DNA of 64,000 nucleotides from Bordetella parapertussis (GCA_945895265.1 CAMDEF010000015.1:1-64000), one strand, 5' to 3'; numbered from the stretch's first letter, positions 20,265 to 30,138 are shown. Made by a program: numbers and translations. The notes: a model not told the origin generated them from the sequence alone.

Positions 20265-20624
20265 TTTGAAAGGTCGGTTAACTTTGCTAACTCATACAAG
20301 CATTATGTTGCACCAAATTGGACAACAATGCCCCAGAATTAAGTCTTTGCGCACCAACAAGTTGCATGAAGTAAAAATCACCCTAAATGAGCGTTGGATT
20401 TGACCCAATACTTACGCACAGAATTTCTTGGTGGTGATCAGTTTGGCGATTCATTTTAAGCAACTAGCAGCCTAAGCATACATGGCACGCTAATTGCTTA
20501 AGATGATACAACGAGGTTGCAGTTTTTTTCTAGTGGTCAGCGATCTCGGTGGACATAAACGGGTAAAAAAATTTTATTCAATTACTTTGCCACGAATTCA
20601 GTCATTCAATCCTTCGGAGAATCC
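20265..20624. other. Intergenic region upstream of the peptide-type ABC operon
   Basis: This 360-base AT-rich spacer separates the leftward racemase gene from the rightward ABC operon. It must contain both promoters, but I see no -35/-10 pair clear enough to name. A good ribosome binding site (CGGAGAAT, about 20612-20619) precedes the binding-protein ATG. No open frame or strong hairpin is evident. Confidence 0.4.
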
Positions 20625-22274
20625 ATGAAAAAGTCTTTTTTGCGCATGTCGCTAATAGCTAGTGTATTGGCCGCAGCCTTTGCTCAACCCGTGTTGGCAC
20701 AGAATAAAACTCTGACAATCGCCATGACAGCCGCAGATATCCCCAGAACCTTGGGGCAGCCTGATCAAGGCTTTGAAGGCAACCGGTTTACCGGTATCCC
20801 AATGTATGACTCACTCACACAGTGGGATTTATCGAAAGCGGACGCAGCCAGCGTCGTGATTCCTGGTGTTGCGCTGTCATGGGCAGTTGATGCCACGGAC
20901 AAAACCAAATGGATTTTCAAATTGCGCCCTGGCGTGAAGTTTCATGATGGTTCGGCGTTCAATGCTGACGCGGTCGTCTGGAACGTGCAAAAGGTTTTGG
21001 ACAAGAGCGCAGCCCATTTTGACGCTAGCCAAGTCGGCGCAACCGCCTCGCGTATGCCCACCTTGCGCAGTGCCAAAAAAATTGATGATATGACCGTGGA
21101 ACTCACCACGAGCGAGCCCGATTCGTTTTTGCCCATCAACTTGACCAACTTGTTTATGGCTTCGCCAGCCAAGTGGGACCAAAAGCTTAAGGCTGTTCCG
21201 GCCACAGTGACTGACCCAGCCGAGCGTGCCAAGCAAGCCTGGACCGCCTTTGCCGCCGACGCCTCGGGCTCTGGCCCCTTTAAAATGGCTCGTTTTGTAC
21301 CGCGTGAGCGCTTAGAGCTTGTTGCCAACAAAGACTACTGGGATGCCAAGCGCGTACCGAAAATTGACCGCGTGGTGATGATTCCAATGCCCGAGGCCAA
21401 TGCACGCACAGCCGCACTGCTTTCAGGCCAAGTTGACTGGATTGAAGCCCCCTCCCCCGATGCGATGCCGCAGATTAAGCAACGCGGCTTTACCATCTAT
21501 AGCAATCCACAACCCCACGTGTGGCCCTGGCAGCTGTCTTTTGCTGACGGCTCGCCTTGGCTAGACAAGCGCGTGCGTCAGGCCGCTAACTTGTGCGTTG
21601 ACCGCGCTGGCTTGAAGACCTTGCTCGGTGAGATGATGGGCATCCCCAAGGGCACCTTCCCGCCCGGGCACCCTTGGTTTGGCACCCCAACGTTTGACAT
21701 CAAGTACGACCCTGCAGCCGCCAAAAAACTGATGGCAGACGCAGGCTACTCGGCTGGCAAGCCAATGAAGACGAAAGTGCAAATCTCGGCCTCTGGCTCA
21801 GGCCAGATGCAACCCTTACCCATGAACGAGTTTGTACAACAGTCGCTCAAACAGTGTTTCTTTGACATCCAGTTTGATGTGATCGAATGGAACACCATGT
21901 TTAACAGCTGGCGCTTGGGTGCTAAAGATGCAGCAGCCAACGGCGCGACCGCGACCAACGTCAGCTTCTCGGCAATGGATCCGTTTTTCGCCATGGTTCG
22001 TTTCTCAAGCACCAAGGCGTTTCCGCCCGTTTCAAACAACTGGGGTTATTTTGGCAGCCCCGAGATTGAGCAATTAGTGACAAATGCTCGCACAAACTTT
22101 GACGAAAAAGGCCGTGACGAGGCCTTAGCAAAGCTACACGCTAAGATCGTTGACGAAGCCGCTTTCGTCTGGATCGCACATGACGTGGGCCCACGTGCAA
22201 TGAGCAAGAAAGTCAAAAACGTTGTTCAGCCAAAGAGTTGGTTTATTGATATCGCAACGATGACAAAAGACTAA
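20625..22274 (+). CDS. Peptide/opine-type ABC transporter substrate-binding protein (SBP family 5)
   Basis: Periplasmic receptor of 549 residues of the DppA/OppA family. Residues 1-25 form a Sec signal peptide ending in VLA-Q. Family signatures include FKLRPGVKFHDGSAFNADAV near residue 100 and SGPFKMARF near residue 215. It is the first gene of a five-gene operon (receptor, two permeases, two ATPases). A strong stem-loop follows its stop, which would favour more receptor than permease mRNA. The ligand is uncertain: di/oligopeptides are usual, but glutathione, opines and nickel are also carried by this family. Confidence 0.88.
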   Translation: MKKSFLRMSLIASVLAAAFAQPVLAQNKTLTIAMTAADIPRTLGQPDQGFEGNRFTGIPMYDSLTQWDLSKADAASVVIPGVALSWAVDATDKTKWIFKLRPGVKFHDGSAFNADAVVWNVQKVLDKSAAHFDASQVGATASRMPTLRSAKKIDDMTVELTTSEPDSFLPINLTNLFMASPAKWDQKLKAVPATVTDPAERAKQAWTAFAADASGSGPFKMARFVPRERLELVANKDYWDAKRVPKIDRVVMIPMPEANARTAALLSGQVDWIEAPSPDAMPQIKQRGFTIYSNPQPHVWPWQLSFADGSPWLDKRVRQAANLCVDRAGLKTLLGEMMGIPKGTFPPGHPWFGTPTFDIKYDPAAAKKLMADAGYSAGKPMKTKVQISASGSGQMQPLPMNEFVQQSLKQCFFDIQFDVIEWNTMFNSWRLGAKDAAANGATATNVSFSAMDPFFAMVRFSSTKAFPPVSNNWGYFGSPEIEQLVTNARTNFDEKGRDEALAKLHAKIVDEAAFVWIAHDVGPRAMSKKVKNVVQPKSWFIDIATMTKD

Positions 22275-22286
22275 TTTTTTTGCGAC

Positions 22287-22319
22287 TACGGCGGCACCAC
22301 GAATCGTGGTGCCGCCGTA
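22287..22319 (+). terminator. Stem-loop between binding protein and permease genes
   Basis: A perfect 14-bp stem (TACGGCGGCACCAC and its complement) with a 5-base loop GAATC is followed by TTTATTTT. It lies 13 bases after the receptor stop. In ABC operons such a structure acts as a partial terminator and 3' protector, raising receptor mRNA over downstream genes. The stem is unusually long and perfect. Confidence 0.75.
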
Positions 22320-22387
22320 TTTATTTTGTCTGATCACCATCGTCAAGTGTCAACGATCGATTTAAAGATTTTTTAAAGGCTGTTTGT

Positions 22388-23341
22388 ATGCTGAGCTTTA
22401 TGTTCCAACGGGTTTTATACACCTTGCCCATTATGTTTGGCGTGGCGCTGGTGTGTTTCGCGCTCGTGCACTTGGCTCCGGGCGATCCACTTGTATCGAT
22501 CATGCCACCCGATGCCTCGCAAGAGTTGCAAAAACAGTTGATGGAGATCTATGGCTTTAATAAGTCTTATCCTGAACAATTTTTTCGGTGGGGTTGGCGC
22601 GCGCTGCAAGGTGACTTAGGGACCTCGATTGCTAGTGGCCGGCCTGTCACGAGCGAAGTCATGCGTGCGGTGCACAACACCTTTAGGCTAGCAGCCATAG
22701 CAACGCTAATTGGTTTTATTTTTGGCTGTTTATTCGGCTTTGTAGCCGGCTATTTTCAAAACTCTTGGGTAGATAAAGCGGCATCCCTGACCTCGGTCTT
22801 GGGTGTCAGCGTGCCGCATTACTGGCTCGGCATGGTGCTTGTGATCATTTTCAGTTCACTGCTGATGTGGTTGCCACCCAACGGCGCTGGGCCCGGCGGC
22901 TCGTCAGACTGGCAATGGAACTGGGAGCACATCAAGCACTTGGTCTTACCTGCGATCACGATGAGCGTGATCCCGATGGGTATTATCTCGCGCACAGTGC
23001 GTGCGCTTGTCGCAGAAATTTTGTCGCAAGAATTTATCGTCGGCCTGAAAGCAAAGGGGTTGACCAACATTGGGATTTTCATGCATGTGGTTAAAAATGC
23101 AGCCCCGACAGCCCTGGCCGTGATGGGTTTGCAACTGGGCTACCTGCTGGGCGGCTCGATCTTGATCGAAACCGTATTCTCGTGGCCTGGCACAGGCTTT
23201 TTACTAAACTCTGCCATTTTTCAACGAGACCTGCCTTTGCTGCAAGGGACAATTCTCGTACTCGCCACTTTCTTTGTCGTTCTCAACATGATTGTCGATA
23301 TTATTCAGACCATGCTTGACCCACGTATCGCGCGAGGCTGA
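22388..23341 (+). CDS. Peptide-type ABC transporter permease (DppB-like)
   Basis: Inner-membrane permease, 317 residues, about six helices. It begins with the conserved N terminus MLSFMFQRVLYTLPIMFGV and contains the family motif HLAPGDP near residue 30. The cytoplasmic EAA loop (VRALVAEILSQEFIVGLKAKGL, about residues 205-227) couples to the ATPases. It ends with IVDIIQTMLDPRIA, typical of DppB/OppB. The next permease starts four bases after its stop. Confidence 0.92.
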   Translation: MLSFMFQRVLYTLPIMFGVALVCFALVHLAPGDPLVSIMPPDASQELQKQLMEIYGFNKSYPEQFFRWGWRALQGDLGTSIASGRPVTSEVMRAVHNTFRLAAIATLIGFIFGCLFGFVAGYFQNSWVDKAASLTSVLGVSVPHYWLGMVLVIIFSSLLMWLPPNGAGPGGSSDWQWNWEHIKHLVLPAITMSVIPMGIISRTVRALVAEILSQEFIVGLKAKGLTNIGIFMHVVKNAAPTALAVMGLQLGYLLGGSILIETVFSWPGTGFLLNSAIFQRDLPLLQGTILVLATFFVVLNMIVDIIQTMLDPRIARG

Positions 23342-23345
23342 ACCC

Positions 23346-24239
23346 ATGTTGAACATTACGGTCGATACTAAAAAAATTCCGTCACTCGATATTGAACGCT
23401 CGGCTGGCTATTGGCAAAACGTGATGTCACGCCTAGTGCGTGACAAGGTTGCTATGTTTGCCGCCTTCGTCATTTTGTGTCTGTTAGTTATGGCCGTCTT
23501 GGGTCAATGGATCACCCCAGCAGATCCCTATGCCGCCTCAATCATGAAGCGACTCAAACCCATCGGCTTCGAAGGCTACCCCTTGGGCACCGACGAGTTA
23601 GGCCGTGACATGCTATCTCGCTTAATGGTGGGCGCACGGCTGTCTCTTTTTATGGGGATCACGCCAGTACTACTGGCGTTTGTGATTGGCTCAACCATCG
23701 GCATTATCGCGGGCTACGCGGGTGGCATGCTCAACACCTCGATCATGCGTACGATTGATGTGTTTTATGCCTTTCCGTCGGTGCTGTTGGCCATCGCGCT
23801 GTCTGGGGTGCTGGGCACAGGCATCACGAATTCGTTGATCTCACTGACCATCGTTTTCATACCGCCGATCGCACGGGTGGCCGAAAGCGTGACGACCCAA
23901 ATCCGAAGCCGTGACTTTGTTGAAGCCGCGCGCGCTTCAGGGGCTAACGCCCTGACGATTATTCGAGTGCATGTCTTGGGTAACGTGCTAAGCCCAATCT
24001 TCGTCTACTCAACCAGCTTGATTGCGGTCTCAATGATCCTGGCGTCTGGCCTGAGCTTTTTAGGCTTAGGAGTGAAACCGCCCGAGCCTGAGTGGGGTTT
24101 GATGCTCAACACCTTACGCACTGCCATTTATGTACAACCGTGGATTGCCGCTTTACCTGGTGTCATGATCTTCATCACCTCAATCGCCTTTAACCTGCTG
24201 TCGGATGGATTGCGCTCAGCCATGGAGATCAAGAACTGA
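23346..24239 (+). CDS. Peptide-type ABC transporter permease (DppC-like)
   Basis: Second permease, 297 residues from the ATG at 23346, which sits just behind the stop of the first permease; a longer reading would overlap that gene by 50 bases. It has the N-terminal OppC cap (ITPADPYA), the motif PLGTDELGRDMLSRLMVGAR (about residues 80-100) and an EAA loop (RDFVEAARASGANAL) in the second half. Its stop overlaps the next start in TGATG. Confidence 0.92.
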   Translation: MLNITVDTKKIPSLDIERSAGYWQNVMSRLVRDKVAMFAAFVILCLLVMAVLGQWITPADPYAASIMKRLKPIGFEGYPLGTDELGRDMLSRLMVGARLSLFMGITPVLLAFVIGSTIGIIAGYAGGMLNTSIMRTIDVFYAFPSVLLAIALSGVLGTGITNSLISLTIVFIPPIARVAESVTTQIRSRDFVEAARASGANALTIIRVHVLGNVLSPIFVYSTSLIAVSMILASGLSFLGLGVKPPEPEWGLMLNTLRTAIYVQPWIAALPGVMIFITSIAFNLLSDGLRSAMEIKN

Positions 24240-25309
24240 TGAATACCTCTTTATCCGATCAAGTTGATGTGGGTGGTACCGCGCAGCCGCTGCTAATGGT
24301 GAAGAACCTCATCAAACACTTTGCACTGAAAAAAGATCTTCTAGGCAAAGGCGGTGGCGTTGTTCGCGCGGTTGATGGCATTGATTTCATGGTGCGCAAG
24401 GGCGAAACCCTTGGTGTTGTCGGCGAATCAGGCTGTGGTAAATCCACTACGGCAAGACTGTTAATGAATTTAATCATCGCTGATCATGGCGACATTATTT
24501 TTGATGGCCAGTCCGTCGGCAGTCGTGATCTCAGCCTGAAAGAGTTCAGACGTCAGGCGCAAATGGTATTTCAAGACAGTTACGCCTCGTTGAACCCACG
24601 TTTAACGATTGAGGACTCAATCGCCTTTGCGCCTCAAGTACACGGCGTCAGTAAAAATGATGCCATCGCACGGGCGCGCGATTTGTTGCAACGTGTCGGT
24701 CTAGACCCCAAGCGTTTTGCCGAGCGCTATCCACACGAACTGTCGGGCGGGCAGCGACAACGCGTCAACATTGCGCGGGCGCTTGCCCTGCAATCACGCC
24801 TGATTATTTTGGATGAAGCTGTCTCTGCTCTCGATAAATCGGTCGAGGCGCAGGTGCTCAATCTTTTGTTGGATCTCAAAGAAGAATTCAAACTCACCTA
24901 CGTGTTTATTAGCCACGATCTTAATGTCGTGCGCTATATCTCGGATCGAGTCATGGTGATGTATCTGGGCCAAGTCGTCGAAATTGGCGACTGCGAAACG
25001 CTGTTTAACTCGCCGCGTCACCCCTACACGCGTGCACTGCTCTCCTCAGTGCCCTCAATGGACCCCGACAATCGAACCGAGACGCCTCCGCTGGCGGGCG
25101 ATCCTCCCAATCCCATCAATCCGCCCTCTGGCTGTCGTTTTCATACTCGCTGTGCTCAGGCGCAGCCTATCTGCTCAACAAAAATGCCGCCCTTAGTCTC
25201 AAGCAAAGATGGCCAGGGCGTCGCCTGTTGGATTCATGTCGAAAACAGCGGCCATTCGCAAGCCGTTTCAACTCAGCAAGCCGTTTCAAATCATCAAGGG
25301 GCAGCATGA
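24239..25309 (+). CDS. Peptide-type ABC transporter ATPase (OppF/DppF-like)
   Basis: ATP-binding subunit, 356 residues. Walker A is GESGCGKST (about residue 63), the ABC signature is LSGGQRQRVNIARAL and Walker B is LIILDEAVSAL; the H-loop histidine is in FISHDL. The C-terminal oligopeptide-transporter extension carries four cysteines in CRFHTRCAQAQPIC plus a later Cys, which in relatives can bind an Fe-S cluster. The last 15 residues are a Gln/Ala/Ser-rich tail. It overlaps the following ATPase start in ATGA. Confidence 0.92.
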   Translation: MNTSLSDQVDVGGTAQPLLMVKNLIKHFALKKDLLGKGGGVVRAVDGIDFMVRKGETLGVVGESGCGKSTTARLLMNLIIADHGDIIFDGQSVGSRDLSLKEFRRQAQMVFQDSYASLNPRLTIEDSIAFAPQVHGVSKNDAIARARDLLQRVGLDPKRFAERYPHELSGGQRQRVNIARALALQSRLIILDEAVSALDKSVEAQVLNLLLDLKEEFKLTYVFISHDLNVVRYISDRVMVMYLGQVVEIGDCETLFNSPRHPYTRALLSSVPSMDPDNRTETPPLAGDPPNPINPPSGCRFHTRCAQAQPICSTKMPPLVSSKDGQGVACWIHVENSGHSQAVSTQQAVSNHQGAA

Positions 25310-26301
25310 ACACCACCGAAACCCCCTTTGTCGATATTCGCGACCTCACCGTTACGTTTACAGGTGGCAAAAGCCCCGTCAAAGCCGTCAACGGCGTCAC
25401 GCTTGCTGTGAAGCGCGGTGAAGTCGTCGCCCTGATCGGTGAATCTGGTTCAGGCAAGAGCGTCACCTTGCGCTCGATCTTGCGCCTACACAACGCTGCA
25501 CGTTCAAAAATTGAGGGTCAAATTTTAGTTGGCGGTCAAGACGTTGTGCAACTGTCAAGCGGCGCCTTATCCAGCTTTAGAGGCAAAGTTGCCTCGATGA
25601 TTTTTCAAGAACCTCTCTTGGCGCTTGACCCGGTGTACACGGTCGGCAGCCAAATCATCGAAGCGATCCTGCGGCATGAAAACATCACCCGCGATGCAGC
25701 GCGTGCCCGCGCACTTTCATTATTTGAACGCGTACGCATTCCGAGCCCTGAGCGGCGCCTAGATGCCTACCCGCACGAGATGTCGGGTGGCATGCGTCAA
25801 CGGGCGATGATCTCGTTGGCTCTAGCCAGTGAACCTCAGTTACTGCTGGCCGACGAACCAACAACCGCACTTGATGCCACGGTACAGATCCAAATTTTGT
25901 TGTTGTTGCGAGAACTGCAACGCGAGTTGGGGTTGTCAGTGATTTTCGTGACGCATGATATCGGTGCAGCTGTCGAGGTGGCGGATCGCATCGCTGTGAT
26001 GTATGCCGGACGTATTGTCGAACAAGGCACGACACGTACGATCATGCGCTCGCCACGACATCCCTACACGCGCGCGTTATTGAAAAGCCTGGCGCACGGC
26101 GCAGTCAAAAAAGGGACTCGTTTAGAAACGATTTCAGGGTCACCGCCTGATCTGACCAAGCTGCCCCCGGGCTGCGCCTTTGCCGAGCGCTGTAGCCTGG
26201 CAGTTGAATCGTGCAAACAAACCGTACCTGAGCTTGTTTGGCTGACACCAGACCACAGTGCCCGGTGTTTGCGCACAGAGCAAACTGCTGTCCCTATCTA
26301 A
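25306..26301 (+). CDS. Peptide-type ABC transporter ATPase (OppD/DppD-like)
   Basis: Second ATP-binding subunit, 331 residues from the ATG at 25306, which overlaps the stop of the preceding gene (ATGA). Walker A is GESGSGKSV, the signature is MSGGMRQRAMISLAL with the Met-Arg-Gln variant typical of OppD/DppD, and Walker B is LLLADEPTTAL. The C-terminal domain holds the CAFAERC and later Cys residues. It closes the operon. A hairpin lies between its stop and the convergent clpB. Confidence 0.92.
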   Translation: MNTTETPFVDIRDLTVTFTGGKSPVKAVNGVTLAVKRGEVVALIGESGSGKSVTLRSILRLHNAARSKIEGQILVGGQDVVQLSSGALSSFRGKVASMIFQEPLLALDPVYTVGSQIIEAILRHENITRDAARARALSLFERVRIPSPERRLDAYPHEMSGGMRQRAMISLALASEPQLLLADEPTTALDATVQIQILLLLRELQRELGLSVIFVTHDIGAAVEVADRIAVMYAGRIVEQGTTRTIMRSPRHPYTRALLKSLAHGAVKKGTRLETISGSPPDLTKLPPGCAFAERCSLAVESCKQTVPELVWLTPDHSARCLRTEQTAVPI

Positions 26302-26385
26302 CTTCTGCGACTTGCGCGCACCATACAGAGCGCGCAGGTCAAACATTCACAGCGAGTGGCGCACAGTCGGGGCAACACCAAAGCA

Positions 26386-26412
26386 GTTCTAAAGAGAAAT
26401 CATCTTTAGAAC
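26386..26412. terminator. Hairpin between the ABC operon and clpB
   Basis: A perfect 10-bp stem (GTTCTAAAGA, TCTTTAGAAC) with a 7-base loop sits in the 128-base convergent gap. It is AT-rich and lacks a T-run on either side, so its efficiency as a terminator is uncertain, but its position fits a bidirectional end. Confidence 0.45.
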
Positions 26413-26429
26413 TCCTCTGTTAGTCAACG

Positions 26430-29024
26430 CTATTGCAGTGTGCGCTCAAAGACAAACTTGCCGTCGCGCCAATCTACTGGCACGACGTCTTTGGGCCCAA
26501 ACTTGCCTTGCAGGATGAGCTTGGCGATCGGGTTTTCAAGATTCTGCTGAATTGCACGTTTCAACGGTCTGGCACCAAAGACTGGGTCAAAGCCACCGCG
26601 GGCCAGTTCTGCTAAGGCCGCTGCAGACACCTCAAGCACCATGTCTTGTTGCGCAAGCCTTTTCGTCAAGCGCTGAATCTGAATACCGGCAATCTTCTCG
26701 ATGTGCTGACTTTGCAAGGCATGAAACACCACAACCTCGTCAATGCGATTCAAAAACTCTGGGCGAAAGTGTTGCTTGACTTCATCCCAGACCACTTCTT
26801 TGATCGTCTCGTAAGGTTTGCCGACCATCGCTTGAATGTGGTGAGAGCCAAGGTTTGACGTCATCACAATGACAGTATTTCTAAAGTCAACGGTACGCCC
26901 TTGGCCGTCAGTTAAGCGACCATCGTCTAACACCTGCAACAACACATTAAACACATCAGGATGGGCTTTTTCGATCTCGTCAAACAGAATCACGCTATAG
27001 GGTTTGCGTCGAACCGCTTCTGTTAACGACCCACCCTCTTCGTAACCGACGTAGCCCGGAGGCGCGCCAATCAGGCGAGCAACCGAATGCTTCTCCATGA
27101 ATTCACTCATATCCATACGAATCAAGTGATCGTCAGAGTCGAATAGAAAGTCAGCAAGCGCACGCGTTAACTCGGTTTTACCAACGCCAGTTGGCCCCAA
27201 GAATAAGAACGAACCGTACGGACGTGCCGGATCAGACAGACCCGCACGTGAACGTCGAATCGCATCAGCCACTAGCCCAACGGCCTCATCCTGACCGACA
27301 ACACGTTGATGCAGGCGATCTTCCATTTTGAGCAGTTTGTCACGCTCGCCGGTCATCATTTTTGACACAGGGATGCCGGTGGCGCGTGACACCACCTCGG
27401 CAATCTCTTCGGCACCAACTTGGGTACGCAAGAGCCGCGGACGCTCGGTCGTACCCGGTGTGGCACCTGCTAATTCAGCAGCTTTTAAGCGCGACTCGAG
27501 CTCTGGCAAGCTGCCATATTGAATTTCAGCCAATTTATCAAACTGACCTTTGCGTTGCAGCTCGGCCATCTCGGCGCGCGCACGCTCGATTTCTTCTTTA
27601 ATCGACTGTGTACCCTGCACAGCGGCTTTTTCGCTTTTCCAGATCACTTCAAAATCGTTGTATTCGCGCTGCAGCTTTTCAAGCTCTTCTTCAATGATCT
27701 GAAACCGTCGAATCGAGCCCTCATCGGTCTCTTTTTTTACCGCTTCACGCTCAATTTTTAATTGGATAATACGGCGATCAAGACGATCCATCACCTCGGG
27801 TTTAGAGTCAATCTCCATGCGAATACGAGCAGCCGCTTCATCGATTAAATCGATCGCCTTGTCTGGCAAGAAACGATCGGTAATGTAGCGATTGGATAGC
27901 TCAGCCGCCGCCACAATCGCTGGATCAGTGATGTCAACGCCATGATGCAGTTCATAGCGCTCTTGCAAGCCACGCAAAATGGCAATAGTCGACTCGACGT
28001 TTGGCTCGTCGACAATCACCTTTTGAAAACGTCGCTCAAGTGCCGCGTCTTTTTCAATGTATTTGCGATATTCGTCAAGGGTGGTCGCGCCAATGCAATG
28101 CAGCTCGCCACGCGCGAGCGCGGGCTTGAGCATATTGCCAGCGTCCATTGCACCTTCGGCCTTACCCGCACCCACCATCGTGTGCAGTTCATCAATAAAG
28201 ACAATATTGTTGCCGTCATCTTGCGACAATTCTTTGAGCACAGCTTTTAAGCGTTCTTCAAATTCGCCGCGAAATTTGGCACCGGCCAACAGGCTGGCCA
28301 AATCGAGGGACAAGACTCGCTTGCCGCGCAAAGACTCTGGCACTTCATCGTTCACAATACGCTGGGCTAAGCCCTCGACGATTGCAGTTTTACCGACACC
28401 AGGCTCACCAATCAGCACTGGATTATTTTTGGTGCGCCGCTGCAAGATCTGAATGGCACGACGAATTTCGTCATCGCGACCAATGACAGGATCGAGTTTG
28501 CCTTGGCGCGCACGCTCAGTCAGATCCATTGTGTATTTGGCTAACGCCTCGCGATTGGATTCGCCCTCTTGATCTTTGACCGACTCGCCACCGCGCACGG
28601 CATCAATCGCTGCCTCAAGCGGCTTACGTTGCAAGCCCGATTCTTTGAGCAAACGCCCAACATCGCCTTTGTCATCGGCCAAGGCGAGCAAAAACAACTC
28701 ACTGGGGATGTAGGTATCGCCGCGCTTGGCAGCCTCTTTGTCGGTGCGCGCGAATACGGACTGCAAGTCGCGGCTCGCCTGAATGTTGTCATCGCCGCCC
28801 TTTACCTTGGGCAAACCCTTCAAAACGCCCTCTAGCGCCGTTTGCAGTCGGTTGACCGCTACACCTGCGCGTGACAATAAACTCGACGCACCGCTCTCTG
28901 TATCGGCTAAGAGGGCCGAGAGAACATGCACGGGTTCAATGTAAGGATGCTCGCTGCGCGAAGCCATACTTTGCGCATCGGCAAGTGCCTGCTGAAACTT
29001 AGTGGTTAATTTATCGAATCGCAT
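26430..29024 (-). CDS. clpB: ATP-dependent disaggregase ClpB
   Basis: Hsp100 chaperone that rescues aggregated proteins with DnaK. I start it at the ATG at 29024 (864 residues, [10 protein letters not shown]), which has an AGGAAA ribosome binding site seven bases upstream; a start six codons earlier is less likely. Domains in order: Clp N repeats (1-145), AAA1 with Walker A GEPGVGKT, the coiled-coil middle domain (about 400-520, rich in Glu/Lys/Arg), and AAA2 with Walker A GPTGVGKT and the sensor/D2 small domain. No ClpP-binding IGF/L loop is seen, as expected for ClpB. A sigma32-like promoter lies 48 bases upstream. Confidence 0.97.
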   Translation of the reverse strand: MRFDKLTTKFQQALADAQSMASRSEHPYIEPVHVLSALLADTESGASSLLSRAGVAVNRLQTALEGVLKGLPKVKGGDDNIQASRDLQSVFARTDKEAAKRGDTYIPSELFLLALADDKGDVGRLLKESGLQRKPLEAAIDAVRGGESVKDQEGESNREALAKYTMDLTERARQGKLDPVIGRDDEIRRAIQILQRRTKNNPVLIGEPGVGKTAIVEGLAQRIVNDEVPESLRGKRVLSLDLASLLAGAKFRGEFEERLKAVLKELSQDDGNNIVFIDELHTMVGAGKAEGAMDAGNMLKPALARGELHCIGATTLDEYRKYIEKDAALERRFQKVIVDEPNVESTIAILRGLQERYELHHGVDITDPAIVAAAELSNRYITDRFLPDKAIDLIDEAAARIRMEIDSKPEVMDRLDRRIIQLKIEREAVKKETDEGSIRRFQIIEEELEKLQREYNDFEVIWKSEKAAVQGTQSIKEEIERARAEMAELQRKGQFDKLAEIQYGSLPELESRLKAAELAGATPGTTERPRLLRTQVGAEEIAEVVSRATGIPVSKMMTGERDKLLKMEDRLHQRVVGQDEAVGLVADAIRRSRAGLSDPARPYGSFLFLGPTGVGKTELTRALADFLFDSDDHLIRMDMSEFMEKHSVARLIGAPPGYVGYEEGGSLTEAVRRKPYSVILFDEIEKAHPDVFNVLLQVLDDGRLTDGQGRTVDFRNTVIVMTSNLGSHHIQAMVGKPYETIKEVVWDEVKQHFRPEFLNRIDEVVVFHALQSQHIEKIAGIQIQRLTKRLAQQDMVLEVSAAALAELARGGFDPVFGARPLKRAIQQNLENPIAKLILQGKFGPKDVVPVDWRDGKFVFERTLQ

Positions 29025-29071
29025 AGTCGTTTCCTGAAACAATGGCTTTTGGCCTGTTGGGGATGTTCGTT

Positions 29072-29099
29072 AAATGCGGCCGAGTTACGGTTTTTCAAG
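29072..29099 (-). promoter_or_regulatory. Sigma32 (RpoH) heat-shock promoter of clpB
   Basis: Read on the minus strand, CTTGAAA (29099-29093) is followed after exactly 13 bases by CCGCATTT (29079-29072). The E. coli sigma32 consensus is CTTGAAA, 13-14 bases, CCCCATNT, so only one base differs. Transcription would start about 40 bases before the clpB ATG. This fits the known heat-shock control of clpB. Confidence 0.8.
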
Positions 29100-29162
29100 G
29101 GCGGACAAACAAATCCTTAGCGGGCAGGGACTCTAGACCGGCACTCGCACTCAAAATCAAGA

Positions 29163-29218
29163 CGCTATCTCGCTATCTCGCTATCTCGCTATCTCGCTAT
29201 CTCGCTGTCTCGCTGTCT
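29163..29218. repeat. Seven tandem copies of an 8-bp unit (CGCTATCT/CGCTGTCT)
   Basis: Five copies of CGCTATCT are followed by two of CGCTGTCT, without interruption, then a degenerate TGCTG. The array lies in the divergent clpB-fnr spacer, 64 bases upstream of the clpB -35 element and 187 bases before the fnr ATG. It does not lie in a credible gene. An octamer changes the spacing by about three quarters of a helical turn per unit if copy number varies. Confidence 0.95.
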
Positions 29219-29300
29219 TGCTGCCACGATCCTCGTGAAGAGTGTGGGCATTCTATGGTGGTGGCAACCTAATTTAAATCAATACTCCTTCATTTAAGAC

Positions 29301-29314
29301 TTAACTAAAATCAA
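29301..29314 (+). promoter_or_regulatory. Possible FNR half-site upstream of fnr
   Basis: TTAAC-TAAA-ATCAA matches the FNR dyad TTGAT-N4-ATCAA in one half perfectly and three of five positions in the other. It lies about 92 bases before the fnr start and could serve autoregulation. It is weak on its own; I include it because two perfect boxes exist 9-10 kb away. Confidence 0.35.
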
Positions 29315-29405
29315 GAGGAATACAATCAGGGTGTAAGCTCAGTACTAAGAATGCATGAACTCAGTGATTTAAACTTTTAAATCCGCTAGCGTGCGAGGTG
29401 CAACA

Positions 29406-30131
29406 ATGCAAAAACGAATTCCAGTTGAATCGACCTCAACCCACTGCTCGACCTGCATGATGGGCCACGTGTGTTTACCTGTCGGTATGCCAGCCCACGA
29501 GGTTGAACAACTTGACACTCTGGTCAAAGAGCGCATCCGCGTTGAAAAAGGTCAAGCACTCTATCGACACGGTGAGAACCTCAACGCCTTGTTTGGCCTG
29601 CGTAGTGGCTCGTTAAAAACCTTGCTCGAAGAGGCGGACGGTAACCAGCAAATCACAGGCTTTTTCTTGCCTGGTGAAATCGTCGGCTTAGATGGCATGA
29701 TCGAAGGTGAACACAGTTCGTCAGCCATCGCCATGGAAGACTCTGAAGTCTGTGTCGTGCGCGTGCAGGATATTGACGAAATCAGTCGCTACGTGCCCTC
29801 GCTACAACATCAAATTCGCCGTCTCATGAGCAAAGAGATCGCACGCTCGCACCAGGTGTTATTGGCCTTGGGATCAATGCGCTCTGAGCAACGTTTAGCT
29901 GCGTTTTTAAGCAATCTTTCACAACGTTTAGCCATTTTGGGCTATTCGCCAACCGATTTCGTGATGCGGATGAGTCGCGAAGAAATCGGCAATTACCTTG
30001 GGCTGACGCTAGAAACGATCAGTCGACTGTTTTCACGTTTTGCCCGCGATGGCGTGATTAGAATCAGCCAACGCGAAGTCAAAATCTTGGATATGCACGC
30101 GCTCAATGAGTTAGTCGGCAAGCCCTGCTGA
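29406..30131 (+). CDS. fnr: FNR-type oxygen-sensing transcription regulator
   Basis: Crp/Fnr-family regulator with an oxygen-labile [4Fe-4S] cluster. From the ATG at 29406 it has 241 residues. All four cluster ligands are present with E. coli spacing: Cys14-x2-Cys17-x5-Cys23 and Cys116. The cyclic-nucleotide-like beta-roll spans about 30-135, the dimer helix about 140-165, and the helix-turn-helix SREEIGNYLGLTLETISRLF carries the Glu-x2-Ser-Arg recognition triad specific for TTGAT-N4-ATCAA. A GTG 15 bases upstream is an alternative start. Two perfect FNR boxes stand before cbb3 oxidase genes in this window, so they are probable targets. Confidence 0.94.
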   Translation: MQKRIPVESTSTHCSTCMMGHVCLPVGMPAHEVEQLDTLVKERIRVEKGQALYRHGENLNALFGLRSGSLKTLLEEADGNQQITGFFLPGEIVGLDGMIEGEHSSSAIAMEDSEVCVVRVQDIDEISRYVPSLQHQIRRLMSKEIARSHQVLLALGSMRSEQRLAAFLSNLSQRLAILGYSPTDFVMRMSREEIGNYLGLTLETISRLFSRFARDGVIRISQREVKILDMHALNELVGKPC

Positions 30132-30138
30132 TCGCCAT

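Noticed and set aside
29042..29272. Open plus-strand frame through the octamer array
   Set aside because: Its Leu/Ser/Arg repeat arises from the octamer, and it runs over the clpB promoter; no gene signals.
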